A stretch of 33,381 nt of DNA. Source: Acidimicrobiaceae bacterium. GTDB taxonomy: Bacteria; Actinomycetota; Acidimicrobiia; Acidimicrobiales; Aldehydirespiratoraceae. The translations under genes and the position numbers were made by a program. The stretch covers positions 1 through 33,381 of the forward strand of contig JAPPLH010000065.1 in NCBI GenBank assembly GCA_028819505.1, read 5' to 3'. The stretch's first letter is position 1. Each line of letters begins with the position of its first letter. Below the pieces are notes generated by a model. It saw only the letters and a list, made by a program, of their open reading frames with translations. It was not told the origin of the DNA and did not search any database. Positions 1-9,138 of this stretch are shown piece after piece.

Positions 1-1904
1 TCGTCGTAGTTGTCGTAGTTGGAACGCCGCAGGGCCCGTCCAGTGACCTGCTCGCACAGAAGCTGCGTGGAGAAGGCCCGGTAGCCGAGGACGTGAGTGA
101 CGGTGCGGGTGTCCCAGCCCTCGGTGAGCATCTGCACCGACACCACGCAGCGGATGTGCTCGCCGAGGCCCCCGGCCTTGCCGACGGAGTTCAGCGCGCC
201 GCGCACAATGTCGCGGGCGTCTCGGTCGTCGCCGGGGAGCCTCAGCCGGCCGGCCTGGGCCTTGACCGGTGCGCTGAGGTTGGCGTCGCCTTCCAGCTGG
301 GAATGCACCAGCAGCGTGTGGACGCGCTCGGTCGGGCCGTCACCCCGGTAGTTGGCGAACAGCGGGCAGGACCCCTCGTGGTGAACGGTGGAGCCGTCGG
401 AGCGCTTCTCGGCCCATCCCGCGATGTGGTCAGCGAGGGCGGCCGCGTTGGCGATGTTGTTGGCGACCACGATGAACACCGGAGGCGTCGGCATGGCCTT
501 GGCCGGGTCGTCGGGGTTCATCCACTGGTTGAACTTCTGCTCGTAGCTGCGGTACAGCGCGGCCAGCGCCTGGTTCATCTCCGTGGGCACCGCGTCGCGT
601 TTGACCTTCTTGGGGGTGGTGTTGGCGTACAGGTTGCGCCACTGGACCCGCTCGCCGACAGAGTCGTCCTCCACCGGCACCTGCGGGACCTTGACCAGCC
701 CGGACTCGATGCTGTCCATCAGCGGGAAGTCCGAGACCACCCAGGGGAACATGCGCTCTCGGCGGTCGGTCCCCTCGATGAAGATCGGTGTCGCTGAGAA
801 GTCGTAGACCGGACCGAGCCGGCCGGTGTCGCGCAGCCCCTCCAGCGCACCGAACCAGATGGCGGCGGCCTTGGTGTCGTCGTCCTCGGAGGTGCGCCGG
901 CCGGCCTCGGGCAGGTAGCAGTGGTGGGCCTCGTCGTTCAGCACGCACACCTTGGGCGCGCCCTTGCCGGTGGGGAACCCTCTCAACGCCCGGTCGAGCA
1001 CCGCCGAGATTGACTCGAGCTCCTGGGTCCTGCGCCCGGCTCGCAGCAGCTTCTTGGCGTCGCTGGACGCCGCCTGCAGCCGGTCCCGCCGCTGGAACGC
1101 CTGAAAGTTCAGTACCTGCACCTTCACCGCGCCCAGAGCGCTGCGCTTCCCCTCGGGCAGCAGGCGCATCTCGTTGTAGACGTTCTCGGGATGCGCCGGA
1201 TGCAGCACGGCCAGGCGCTCGCGCACGGTGTGGCCCGGTGTGATCGCCAAGAAGCAGGTCGTGTAGCGACCGTCCCGGCGCTGCGACGCGGCCGCATTGA
1301 CGGCATGCCAGGCGATGACCATGCCCATCACCGCGGTCTTGCCCGAGCCGGTGGCCATCCTCACCGCGAGACGGCCGATGTCGTCGTTGTAGTCGCGGTT
1401 GGCCTCAGCCAGCTCACGGCGAACCTTGGCGAGCTCCGGATGCCGGCTGGCGTTGGCCTCCGTGAGCCAGATGAGCGTCTCGGCCGCCTCCACTTGGGCG
1501 AAGAACAGCCGAGGGTCGTTGGCCTCGCTGCGCCAATGCTGCAACAACTGCCTTGTCGCGGCGGTCGCTCCGGGGTAGTTGGCGCTTCTCCATCCCGCCA
1601 CGGCGTCGCGGATGCGGTTCACCAGCTCGTTCTGCTCCGCGGCGGTTACCTGCATCCGCAACTGCGCGCCCCGCTCCTTCGGGACTATGACGAGTGCCTG
1701 GCTGAGCCGCCTCCCCTCAATGATCTCGCCAGTGGAGGTGTTGTCCTCCGCGAGCTGCCAGTGCCGTGAAGGCTCCTCATGGGGCCGGTTCAGCACCGGC
1801 TGGCTGATGTGGTCCAGAGGACGCCCGGGCAGCGCCAGACTTCTGCTCTTGGTGACCAGCGTGAGGTCGCCGGCCGACTCGCGTGTTGTCGCCTCCGAGG
1901 TCAT
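1..1904 (-). CDS. Type III restriction Res-like DEAD/DEAH helicase (BPTD_3080-like), C-terminus outside window
   Basis: About 634 codons are visible on the minus strand and the frame stays open through base 1, so the 3' end is missing. The protein is a superfamily 2 helicase of the type III restriction Res kind. Walker A reads MATGSGKT (about residues 182-189), the DEAH box NDEAHHCY (about 321-328), motif III FSATP (about 368-372), and motif VI is in QVTGRALRR (about 620-628), preceded by TEGWDTRTVTH. The early HEEPSRHWQ and EIIEGRR segments resemble the BPTD_3080 family of restriction endonucleases (about 1000 aa), whose nuclease domain would lie past the edge. Start ATG 1904 is chosen; in-frame ATG 1928 is possible, and a stop at 1944-1946 limits the frame. 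No methylase partner is visible. A role in DNA restriction or phage defence is inferred from the family. Confidence 0.85.
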   Translation of the reverse strand, partial: MTSEATTRESAGDLTLVTKSRSLALPGRPLDHISQPVLNRPHEEPSRHWQLAEDNTSTGEIIEGRRLSQALVIVPKERGAQLRMQVTAAEQNELVNRIRDAVAGWRSANYPGATAATRQLLQHWRSEANDPRLFFAQVEAAETLIWLTEANASRHPELAKVRRELAEANRDYNDDIGRLAVRMATGSGKTAVMGMVIAWHAVNAAASQRRDGRYTTCFLAITPGHTVRERLAVLHPAHPENVYNEMRLLPEGKRSALGAVKVQVLNFQAFQRRDRLQAASSDAKKLLRAGRRTQELESISAVLDRALRGFPTGKGAPKVCVLNDEAHHCYLPEAGRRTSEDDDTKAAAIWFGALEGLRDTGRLGPVYDFSATPIFIEGTDRRERMFPWVVSDFPLMDSIESGLVKVPQVPVEDDSVGERVQWRNLYANTTPKKVKRDAVPTEMNQALAALYRSYEQKFNQWMNPDDPAKAMPTPPVFIVVANNIANAAALADHIAGWAEKRSDGSTVHHEGSCPLFANYRGDGPTERVHTLLVHSQLEGDANLSAPVKAQAGRLRLPGDDRDARDIVRGALNSVGKAGGLGEHIRCVVSVQMLTEGWDTRTVTHVLGYRAFSTQLLCEQVTGRALRRSNYDNYD

Positions 1905-1981
1905 CGGGCAGCCCGGCGAGCCCGACATCGCCAGGAGTACCGGTCAGCGGAGTGCCACGCTGTGCCGCCGGCCGTTCCGGG

Positions 1982-2125
1982 CATGGGTGGCTCCCTCCGG
2001 GTGGTCAGTGATGTCGTATGCCGTACAACACCCGATTCCGGCCCGAAGGGAGCCATGCGACGTCGCTGACCATTTCGTGGCCAGAATCGGTGATGGGATT
2101 TCGGCTGAATCCCGTGTTGTACGGC
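1982..2125. repeat. Overlapping inverted repeats in the res/HNH intergenic gap
   Basis: This is the main structure in the 410-bp gap 1905-2314. GCCGTACAACAC at 2020-2031 is repeated perfectly in inverted orientation at 2114-2125, and similarity continues inward (NNGATTC and GCC-GAA), giving arms of about 25 bp around a 106-bp segment. A second inverted pair, 2002-2020 against 2053-2071, matches at 16 of 19 bases. A third, GGCTCCCT at 1989-1996 against 2047-2054, is perfect. The second and third pairs are not nested but occur in A-B-A'-B' order, so alternative foldings compete. It may be a decayed miniature mobile element or a regulatory hairpin; no target-site duplication was seen. The rest of the gap, 2126-2278, shows only rising AT content towards the HNH promoter. 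Confidence 0.6.
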
Positions 2126-2278
2126 GAGCGGCAAGGTAGCGGCACCCGTCAGAAGGTTCAAGCCGCTCGCCCAGCCAGCCGCGCGCTGTCGATGGTCCCG
2201 ACCGCTTGCTGGGCAGGCGATGCCGAGGTCGATTTGGCAACAATAATAGTTGAAATACATGAAAAGAGTTGTAAATGC

Positions 2279-2308
2279 TTGCCAATTGTCACACCCCTAT
2301 GGGATGAT
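2279..2308 (+). promoter_or_regulatory. Candidate promoter of the HNH gene
   Basis: It lies in an AT-rich island (about 2235-2300) in otherwise GC-rich DNA. TTGCCA at 2279-2284, an 18-bp spacer and GATGAT at 2303-2308 resemble -35 and -10 boxes. Exactly six bases separate the -10-like box from ATG 2315, which would give a leaderless or near-leaderless transcript. The match is by eye and the -10 box is weak. Confidence 0.35.
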
Positions 2309-2314
2309 GTCTGC

Positions 2315-3805
2315 ATGTTGATCGAAGCTGCTCAACGGATCGAGGCCAACGCCAAAGAGGTGCTGGCGCTTGTCAATGCCGGTGACGCCTCGTGCGAGGA
2401 GATGCGGCAGATGCTGGAGGTGTTCAAGGCCGCTTTCGCGATCATGACGGTCGCCCAGACCGCGGCCGCGGCGAGCATCGCCGGGCGCGAGCGTCACGGC
2501 GACGGCGGTGCCGAGGTGCTGGCCTCAGGCGCGGGGCTGTCGCGGCAGGAGGCCCGCAGCCAGGTCAAGACAGCGGAGGCGCTGCAGGCCACGCCGAACG
2601 TGCGAGACGCGGTCGAGTCGGGGCGGGTGTCGGTGGTGAACGCCAAGCGGCTTACGGAGGCTGCTGCGAAGACCAGCGCGGCCGATGTCGACGCGGACAG
2701 GAATCTATTGGCCAAGGCCGAGTCGATGCGTCCGGAGCAGTTCACCAAGGAGGCTCGCCGCTGGACGGTGGAGCGCCAGGGCGACGGCGGTGAGAGCGAG
2801 CATGCCCGCCAGCGGGCCCGGCGCTGCGTGCGTATGTGGGACGGCGACGACGGGGTGGTTCATCTCCGCGGCGAGTTCGACGCGGTGACCGGGCGTCGCA
2901 TCGAGAACCGGCTGCGGGCCGTCGCCGGCAGTTTCCACGATGCGGACAAGCAGGCCTGTAATGGCACGGCCGATTCGGGATCCCGGCGCAGCTTCGACCA
3001 GTGCATGGCCGACGCTCTGGAGCACTTCACCTCCAGCAGCGACGGCGGCGAGGTGACCAAGCCCTTCGCCGACATCTGCGTGGTCGCGCACGTCGATGAG
3101 GCCACCGGCAAGCTCGTCGCGGAACTGCCCGACGATGTGAGGCTGCCCCAGTCGGTGCTCGAGGAACTGGCCTGCAACGCCAGATTCACTGGCGTGATCT
3201 ATGACCGCAGGGGACGGGCGATATGGCGGGCACACTCTGTGCGCCGCGCCACAGAGGCCCAACGCCAGCTGCTGATCGCCCGCGACGGCGGCTGCTTCGC
3301 TTGCGGCGCCCACCCCGACATCTGCGACGCCCACCACGTCAGACCAGTGTCACAGGGCGGGGCCACCAGCTTGGACAACATGGTGCTGGCCTGCTGGCGC
3401 TGCCACAACAAGATCCACCACTTCGGCTGGCAAATCCACGGCCCGCTCGGCAACCGCACATTGCATCCGCCCGACACAGTTCACTACGGACCCGCCCACG
3501 CCCCCGAAGGGCCCAGATTGTTCCGCCCAGGAACACCGGCCGCACCCGCCCAGCCCCAGATGCTTGAGACCGCTGCGGCCCACTCTCCGAACAGCCTTGC
3601 ACGGAGCATGCCGGCGGCAGCCCGCGCCCCCGCTCACCAGCAAGTGAACGGGTCCCGACGGGGCGGAGCGCGGCAGGCCCAGCCCGGCGATCCACCGACG
3701 AGGCCTGGCCCGGCTGCCGCCCGGGCGGCGCTGGCGAGATCCCGGGCTCGGCGGGCTGGCGCACCGGCCACAGCCCGCAGCCCCAACGGCCAACTGACTC
3801 TGTAG
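2315..3805 (+). CDS. DUF222 / HNH endonuclease (13E12-repeat family)
   Basis: The product is 496 aa. Residues about 1-310 form an alpha-helical DUF222/13E12-repeat region common in actinobacteria. The HNH nuclease module is at about 320-370: a C-F-A-C pair, the histidine pair in CDAHHV, an asparagine in SLDN, and CWRCHNKIHH, which completes a four-cysteine zinc site. These are the catalytic and metal features of an HNH nuclease. The last 130 residues are a Pro/Ala/Arg-rich tail of low complexity. ATG 2315 is preferred because family members begin close to this point and it lies just downstream of the candidate promoter; the open frame reaches back to 2018, but that stretch crosses the inverted repeats and does not look like protein. 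The gene stands alone and often belongs to a multicopy, possibly mobile family. Its cellular role is not known. Confidence 0.85.
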   Translation: MLIEAAQRIEANAKEVLALVNAGDASCEEMRQMLEVFKAAFAIMTVAQTAAAASIAGRERHGDGGAEVLASGAGLSRQEARSQVKTAEALQATPNVRDAVESGRVSVVNAKRLTEAAAKTSAADVDADRNLLAKAESMRPEQFTKEARRWTVERQGDGGESEHARQRARRCVRMWDGDDGVVHLRGEFDAVTGRRIENRLRAVAGSFHDADKQACNGTADSGSRRSFDQCMADALEHFTSSSDGGEVTKPFADICVVAHVDEATGKLVAELPDDVRLPQSVLEELACNARFTGVIYDRRGRAIWRAHSVRRATEAQRQLLIARDGGCFACGAHPDICDAHHVRPVSQGGATSLDNMVLACWRCHNKIHHFGWQIHGPLGNRTLHPPDTVHYGPAHAPEGPRLFRPGTPAAPAQPQMLETAAAHSPNSLARSMPAAARAPAHQQVNGSRRGGARQAQPGDPPTRPGPAAARAALARSRARRAGAPATARSPNGQLTL

Positions 3806-3825
3806 AGGGTGTAACAGCAACTATG

Positions 3826-3831
3826 TATGAT
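3826..3831 (+). promoter_or_regulatory. -10-like hexamer for leaderless vapB-type antitoxin
   Basis: TATGAT at 3826-3831 matches the -10 consensus in five of six positions and ends six bases before GTG 3838, the spacing expected if transcription starts on the start codon. No good -35 box is seen 16-18 bases upstream. This spacing is one reason to prefer GTG 3838 over ATG 3823. Confidence 0.4.
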
Positions 3832-3837
3832 GCGTTC

Positions 3838-4068
3838 GTGAAGGCGGTGACCATCACCATGCCGGAGGAACTCGACGCCCAGGCGGCTGCGGAAGCGCGG
3901 CGGCTCGGAATATCCAAGTCCGAGATGATCCGTCGCGGGCTCGCCGCGGTGCTGCCCGGCGAGAGTTCCGGCGAGGTTGATGACCCCTGGACGCTCATGA
4001 CAGGTTTCGGTCCTGCCGACGTGAGCGTCGCGCCCGGTCAGATCGACGACATCGTCTACGGATCGTGA
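3838..4068 (+). CDS. Ribbon-helix-helix antitoxin (VapB/CopG-like)
   Basis: This is a small protein of 76 aa from GTG 3838, or 81 aa from ATG 3823. It opens with a beta-strand, KAVTITMPEEL, followed by two helices (DAQAAAEARRLG and SKSEMIRRGLAAVL): the ribbon-helix-helix DNA-binding fold of VapB/CopG antitoxins. The acidic, flexible C-terminus would bind and block the toxin. The stop codon overlaps the toxin start as GTGA at 4065-4068, a typical coupled toxin-antitoxin layout. Antitoxins of this type normally repress their own operon together with the toxin. The start is uncertain: ATG 3823 has a weak GAGGG 13 bases upstream, whereas GTG 3838 lies six bases after TATGAT and begins directly with the DNA-binding strand, as is usual in the family. 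Confidence 0.75.
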   Translation: MKAVTITMPEELDAQAAAEARRLGISKSEMIRRGLAAVLPGESSGEVDDPWTLMTGFGPADVSVAPGQIDDIVYGS

Positions 4069-4475
4069 AGTTCGCCGACACGAGTTGGTGGGCGGCCCTG
4101 GTCCTACCCTCCGACGGCCGCCACCGCGATGCCACGGAGATGCGCAAGCTCATCCGCGGTGGTGAGCGCGTGCTCACGACCAACCTCGTTGTGGGCGAGA
4201 CGTGGACGCTTCTTCGGCGTCGGGCCAACCACATTGCTGCGCTTGGCTTCCTCGACCGCGTCGATGTCCTGGTGTCTGCGGGCAAGCTCTCGGTGCATGC
4301 TGTCACCGGTGACGAGGAGTCGAGGGCGTGGCGATGGCTGCGCCGCCACGACGAGCGGCCCTATTCCTTCGTGGACGCCACCAGCTTCGAGGTGATGCGG
4401 GCCCGCCGGCTACGCGAGGCCCTGGCGTTCGACGACGACTTCGCCGCCGCTGGATTCATCGAAGTGCGGCCCTGA
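4065..4475 (+). CDS. PIN-domain ribonuclease toxin (VapC family)
   Basis: At 136 aa it has the usual VapC length. The four acidic residues that bind Mg2+ in PIN-domain RNases are recognisable: Asp5 in FADTSWW, Glu45 in VVGETW, Asp104 in FVDATSF, and the late pair in AFDDDFAAAGF (123-125). VapC toxins cut tRNA or rRNA and stop translation when the antitoxin is degraded; the RNA target here cannot be read from sequence. It is translationally coupled to the antitoxin through the GTGA overlap, with GTG 4065 as start. It ends 25 bp before the convergent cofE. All catalytic acids are present, so the module looks intact. Confidence 0.85.
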   Translation: MKFADTSWWAALVLPSDGRHRDATEMRKLIRGGERVLTTNLVVGETWTLLRRRANHIAALGFLDRVDVLVSAGKLSVHAVTGDEESRAWRWLRRHDERPYSFVDATSFEVMRARRLREALAFDDDFAAAGFIEVRP

Positions 4476-4500
4476 ATTTGCTGAGCGTGCACGTGGTTGG

Positions 4501-5205
4501 CTAGCGGAAGAGGTCGTCGGCGGGAGAGCGGACTATCTCGTCGACCACTGAGCCGGAGCGGAACCAGGACTCCTCCAGGCCGCGTACCACCGCAACGGGC
4601 ACGCCCTTGGCCTTGCCCATGACCAGGTCGGCGGCGGCTGCGATCTCGTCGACCAGTGCCACTTCGGTCACCTTGAGTTCCCGGCCTAGCGCGTCGGTGC
4701 TGCCCCTCAGGTCCACCACCGCGGCTATGCCGGCGCAGCCGATGGCGGTGTCGGTCACGCCCCGGCGCCACGGGCGGCCGAACGTGTCGGAGATCACCAC
4801 CGCCACCTCGACGCCGGCAAGGGCCCGGATCCGGTCGCGGATCCGGCGGGCCGAGCGGTCGGAATCGACCGGCAGCAGAGCCGCATACCCCTCTTCGACA
4901 TTGCTGAGGTCGACCCCGGCGTTGGCGCACACGAAGCCCTGAGCGGTCTCCGAGATCACGAGGTCACCGCGGCGCCGCAGCACCCGCACCGACTCCGCCT
5001 CCACCAGCGGCTTGTGGCTGAGTGGGTCGTCGGGATCGACGGCAGCAAGCCGACCCTCGGCCTTGGACACCACCTTCTGGGTGACGACCACGCAGTCGCG
5101 GTCGCGCAGGCTGTCAGGCCCGGCCGCGGCGACGATGAGCGCGGCCAGATCGTCCCCGGGCTTCACCTCTCCGATGCCCTCGACAGGGAGAATCTCCAGG
5201 CTCAC
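4501..5205 (-). CDS. cofE: Coenzyme F420-0:L-glutamate ligase
   Basis: CofE adds L-glutamates to F420-0 using GTP in the cytoplasm, the last stage of F420 biosynthesis. The 234-aa product has the single-domain CofE length; it lacks the C-terminal nitroreductase-like domain fused in mycobacterial FbiB (about 450 aa). Family segments visible are LPVEGIGEVKPGDDL near the start, VVTQKVVSKAEGR, CANAGVDLSNV, VISDTFGRPWR with its metal-binding acid, and GIAAVVDLRG. GTG 5205 overlaps the cofD stop as GTGA, so the two are translationally coupled. It is the last gene of rmd-gmd-cofD-cofE. In this layout the gamma-glutamyl ligase and the phospholactyl transferase are made together, as in fbiA-fbiB. F420-dependent enzymes must lie elsewhere. 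Confidence 0.93.
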   Translation of the reverse strand: MSLEILPVEGIGEVKPGDDLAALIVAAAGPDSLRDRDCVVVTQKVVSKAEGRLAAVDPDDPLSHKPLVEAESVRVLRRRGDLVISETAQGFVCANAGVDLSNVEEGYAALLPVDSDRSARRIRDRIRALAGVEVAVVISDTFGRPWRRGVTDTAIGCAGIAAVVDLRGSTDALGRELKVTEVALVDEIAAAADLVMGKAKGVPVAVVRGLEESWFRSGSVVDEIVRSPADDLFR

Positions 5206-6131
5206 GACCGCACCGCGGCCACCACACGGCGGGCCAGTTCGGCCGCGACCTCGGGCGAGGACATGATCGTCGGGGCGACCACGGCCCGGACCCCGACATC
5301 GGCCACCGCTCCGGCCAGCGCGGCGTCGGCCTCGTCGATCACCAGGGTGCCGACCACATCCCGGTAGCGCCGGGCCACGCCCACCACGCTCGACTCCTCG
5401 CCCAGCTCGCGGAGCATCCGATCGGCCGGTCCCTTGCGGGCCGCTCCGGCCACAATGGGCGACACGGCCACGTTGCGTTCCCGGCGGGCGGCAAGAGCCT
5501 CGGCCACGCCCCGCACGGCCAGCACCGGGCCGATCGACACCACCGGGTTGGACGGCGCGATAACCACCACGTCAGCGGCCGCGATCGCGTCCAGCACCCC
5601 GGGAGCGGGCCGGGCGTCGTCCACGCCCGCGAACCGCACCCCGGAAATGGGCACGTCGTGGGCGAGGCGCACGAAGTAGTCCTGGAAGCCGATCTCACAT
5701 CCGGACGCCAGCGTCACCCGGGTCTCGATCCGCTGGTCGCTCACCGGCAGCACGCGGCAGCCCAGGCCGCGGGCCGAGGCCAGACGGGCAGTCACCTCGC
5801 TGAAGCTCAGCCCCTCGCGCAGCAGCGTGGTGCGGAACAGATGGTTGCCGATGTCGCGGTCTCCGAGGTTGAACCAGGCGTCCAGTCCCAGCGCCCTCAA
5901 CTCGCCCAGAGCATTCCACGTCTCGTCGGCCAGGCCCCAGCCCCGGTCGCGGTCGATGACCCCCGACAGGGTGTAGATGACGGTGTCGATGTCGGGACTG
6001 ACGTGCAGCCCGTGCAGTTCGACATCGTCGGCGACGTTCACGACTGCCGTCACCTCGCTGGCCGGCGTCACCAGCAGTTGGCCGGTCAGGTAGCGGGCCG
6101 CGCCCACCCCGCCGGCGAGGACCGTTATCAC
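5202..6131 (-). CDS. cofD: 2-phospho-L-lactate / phosphoenolpyruvyl transferase (F420 biosynthesis)
   Basis: CofD (FbiA) moves the phospholactyl or enolpyruvyl group from its guanosine diphosphate carrier to the deazaflavin Fo, giving F420-0 or dehydro-F420-0. The 309-aa length fits the family. The N-terminus carries GGVGAAR (residues 7-13). Further family segments are VVNVADDVELHGLHVSPDID, GWGLADETWN, WFNLGDRDIGNHLFRT, VIAPSNPVVSIGPVL and VSPIVAGAARKGPADRML, which build the Fo and nucleotide pockets. The start is GTG 6131, 13 bp after the gmd stop, and the 3' end overlaps cofE by 4 bp. Sharing an operon with two GDP-sugar enzymes is unusual, although cofD and mannose genes lie near each other in many actinobacteria. 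Confidence 0.95.
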   Translation of the reverse strand: MITVLAGGVGAARYLTGQLLVTPASEVTAVVNVADDVELHGLHVSPDIDTVIYTLSGVIDRDRGWGLADETWNALGELRALGLDAWFNLGDRDIGNHLFRTTLLREGLSFSEVTARLASARGLGCRVLPVSDQRIETRVTLASGCEIGFQDYFVRLAHDVPISGVRFAGVDDARPAPGVLDAIAAADVVVIAPSNPVVSIGPVLAVRGVAEALAARRERNVAVSPIVAGAARKGPADRMLRELGEESSVVGVARRYRDVVGTLVIDEADAALAGAVADVGVRAVVAPTIMSSPEVAAELARRVVAAVRS

Positions 6132-6144
6132 CGGCCCGCGCCTA

Positions 6145-8120
<1,976 letters not shown>

Positions 8121-8183
8121 CGGCGCCTACCGGACCCTGCCCGGACAGCGCATGACAGCGCACACTACGTGATGCTCGCTCGC

Positions 8184-8311
8184 CCGTGCTGCGCCCGCGG
8201 GCCGCTAGTGCGGGGGCCGCTCGGGCTGTGGCTGCGCTCGCGGGCCGTTCGGGCTGTGGCTCCGCTCGCCCCGTGCTGCGCTCGCGGGCCGCCAGTGCGG
8301 GGGCCGCTCGG
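8184..8311. repeat. GC-rich intergenic repeats between rmd and the isochorismatase-like gene
   Basis: A block of about 41 bp starting CCGTGCTGCGC at 8184 recurs at 8271 (87-bp period) with only a few mismatches. Between them a shorter unit, GGCTGTGGCTNCGCTCGC, occurs at about 8224 and 8251. The shared core, CGCTCGCGGGCCGNTCGGG, resembles the repeats at 13801-13905 and 24972-25012, so this belongs to a dispersed intergenic family. No protein-coding potential is evident; the 250-bp gap should also carry the divergent promoters of rmd and the gene at 8371. Confidence 0.65.
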
Positions 8312-8370
8312 CGCGCCGGACTTCGCTACCAGGTGCGTGGGGCCTGACGCCTCATGCCACACTGGGATCC

Positions 8371-9039
8371 ATGGTGACGGCATCCGACTGGCAGCGGGAG
8401 GCGTTGGCCGCGCTGGTCGATCCGGCCTCGACGGCGGTGCTGACCATGGAGCTGCAGAGGGGCGTCGTGGGTCCGGGCGCCATGATGAAGGCCCTCGTCG
8501 AGCGGGTGTCGGCCGCCGGGACGGTGCGCGCCGCGGCTGCGGTGTGCGACGCGGCCAGGGGTGTGGGGGCGCGCGTCGTCCACTGCGTCGTACACACCCG
8601 TGAGGACGGGGCGGGCGCCGCGGTCAACTGCCGGATCCTGGGCCTGGCCGACAAGCTGCGCCGGGAGCAGGGGATCGCTCCGACCCTCGCCGGAAGCGAC
8701 GGGGCGCGACTCGTGCCCGAGCTCGGGGACGACCACCGGGACCTGATCGCGGCGCGCGCCCACGGCCTGACGCCCTTCACGGCCACCTCCCTCGATCAGA
8801 CCCTGCGCAACCTGGGCGTGACCACGGTGGTGGCCACCGGCGTATCGGTGAACGTGGGCATCACGGGCCTGTGCCTCAGCGCCGTCGATCTCGGCTACCA
8901 GGTGGTGCTGGTGCGCGACGCCGTGGCCGGCGTCCCCGCGGCATACGAGGAAGCCGTGATCGAGCACAGCCTGGCGATGGTCGCCACGGTGGTCACGTCC
9001 GCGGAACTGCTGGAGGCCTGGGAGACAGCGACCCCTTGA
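8371..9039 (+). CDS. Isochorismatase-fold protein lacking the catalytic triad
   Basis: The 222-aa product has the alpha/beta fold order of the isochorismatase/cysteine hydrolase family: strand-1 segment TAVLTMELQRGVV, RVVHCVVHTRE in the middle, then LRNLGVTTVVATGVSVNVGITG and LGYQVVLVRDAVAG near the end. Active members use Asp-Lys-Cys. Here the Asp position is Glu27, the Lys region reads DLIAARAHG without lysine, and the usual N-V-C nucleophile site is N-V-G (Gly163). Thus it is probably not a hydrolase of the standard mechanism; it may be a binding protein or use other residues (Cys72, Cys87 and Cys168 remain). It reads divergently from rmd and is followed after 99 bp by the large glycosyltransferase gene. 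The substrate is unknown. Confidence 0.75.
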   Translation: MVTASDWQREALAALVDPASTAVLTMELQRGVVGPGAMMKALVERVSAAGTVRAAAAVCDAARGVGARVVHCVVHTREDGAGAAVNCRILGLADKLRREQGIAPTLAGSDGARLVPELGDDHRDLIAARAHGLTPFTATSLDQTLRNLGVTTVVATGVSVNVGITGLCLSAVDLGYQVVLVRDAVAGVPAAYEEAVIEHSLAMVATVVTSAELLEAWETATP

Positions 9040-9040
9040 G

Positions 9041-9129
9041 GGTGGCACCCGCGTCGAAGGGGCGGCCGTCCCAGCCCGCCGCCAGGAAGCACAACCCCGG
9101 GGTGGCACCCCCGTAGAAGGGGCGGCCGT
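9041..9129. repeat. Direct repeat, 29 bp, exactly 60 bp apart
   Basis: GGTGGCACCC, one variable base, CGT, one variable base, GAAGG, GGCGGCCGT occurs at 9041-9069 and again at 9101-9129, matching at 27 of 29 bases. It fills the gap between the isochorismatase-like gene and the glycosyltransferase start at 9139. It could be a regulatory pair or part of an intergenic repeat family different from the GCTCACGGG type. Confidence 0.7.
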
Positions 9130-9138
9130 TAGCCTCCG

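Noticed and set aside
2018-2314. N-terminal extension of the HNH gene to 2018
   Set aside because: The stretch crosses the inverted repeats and the AT-rich promoter, and does not resemble the family N-terminus.
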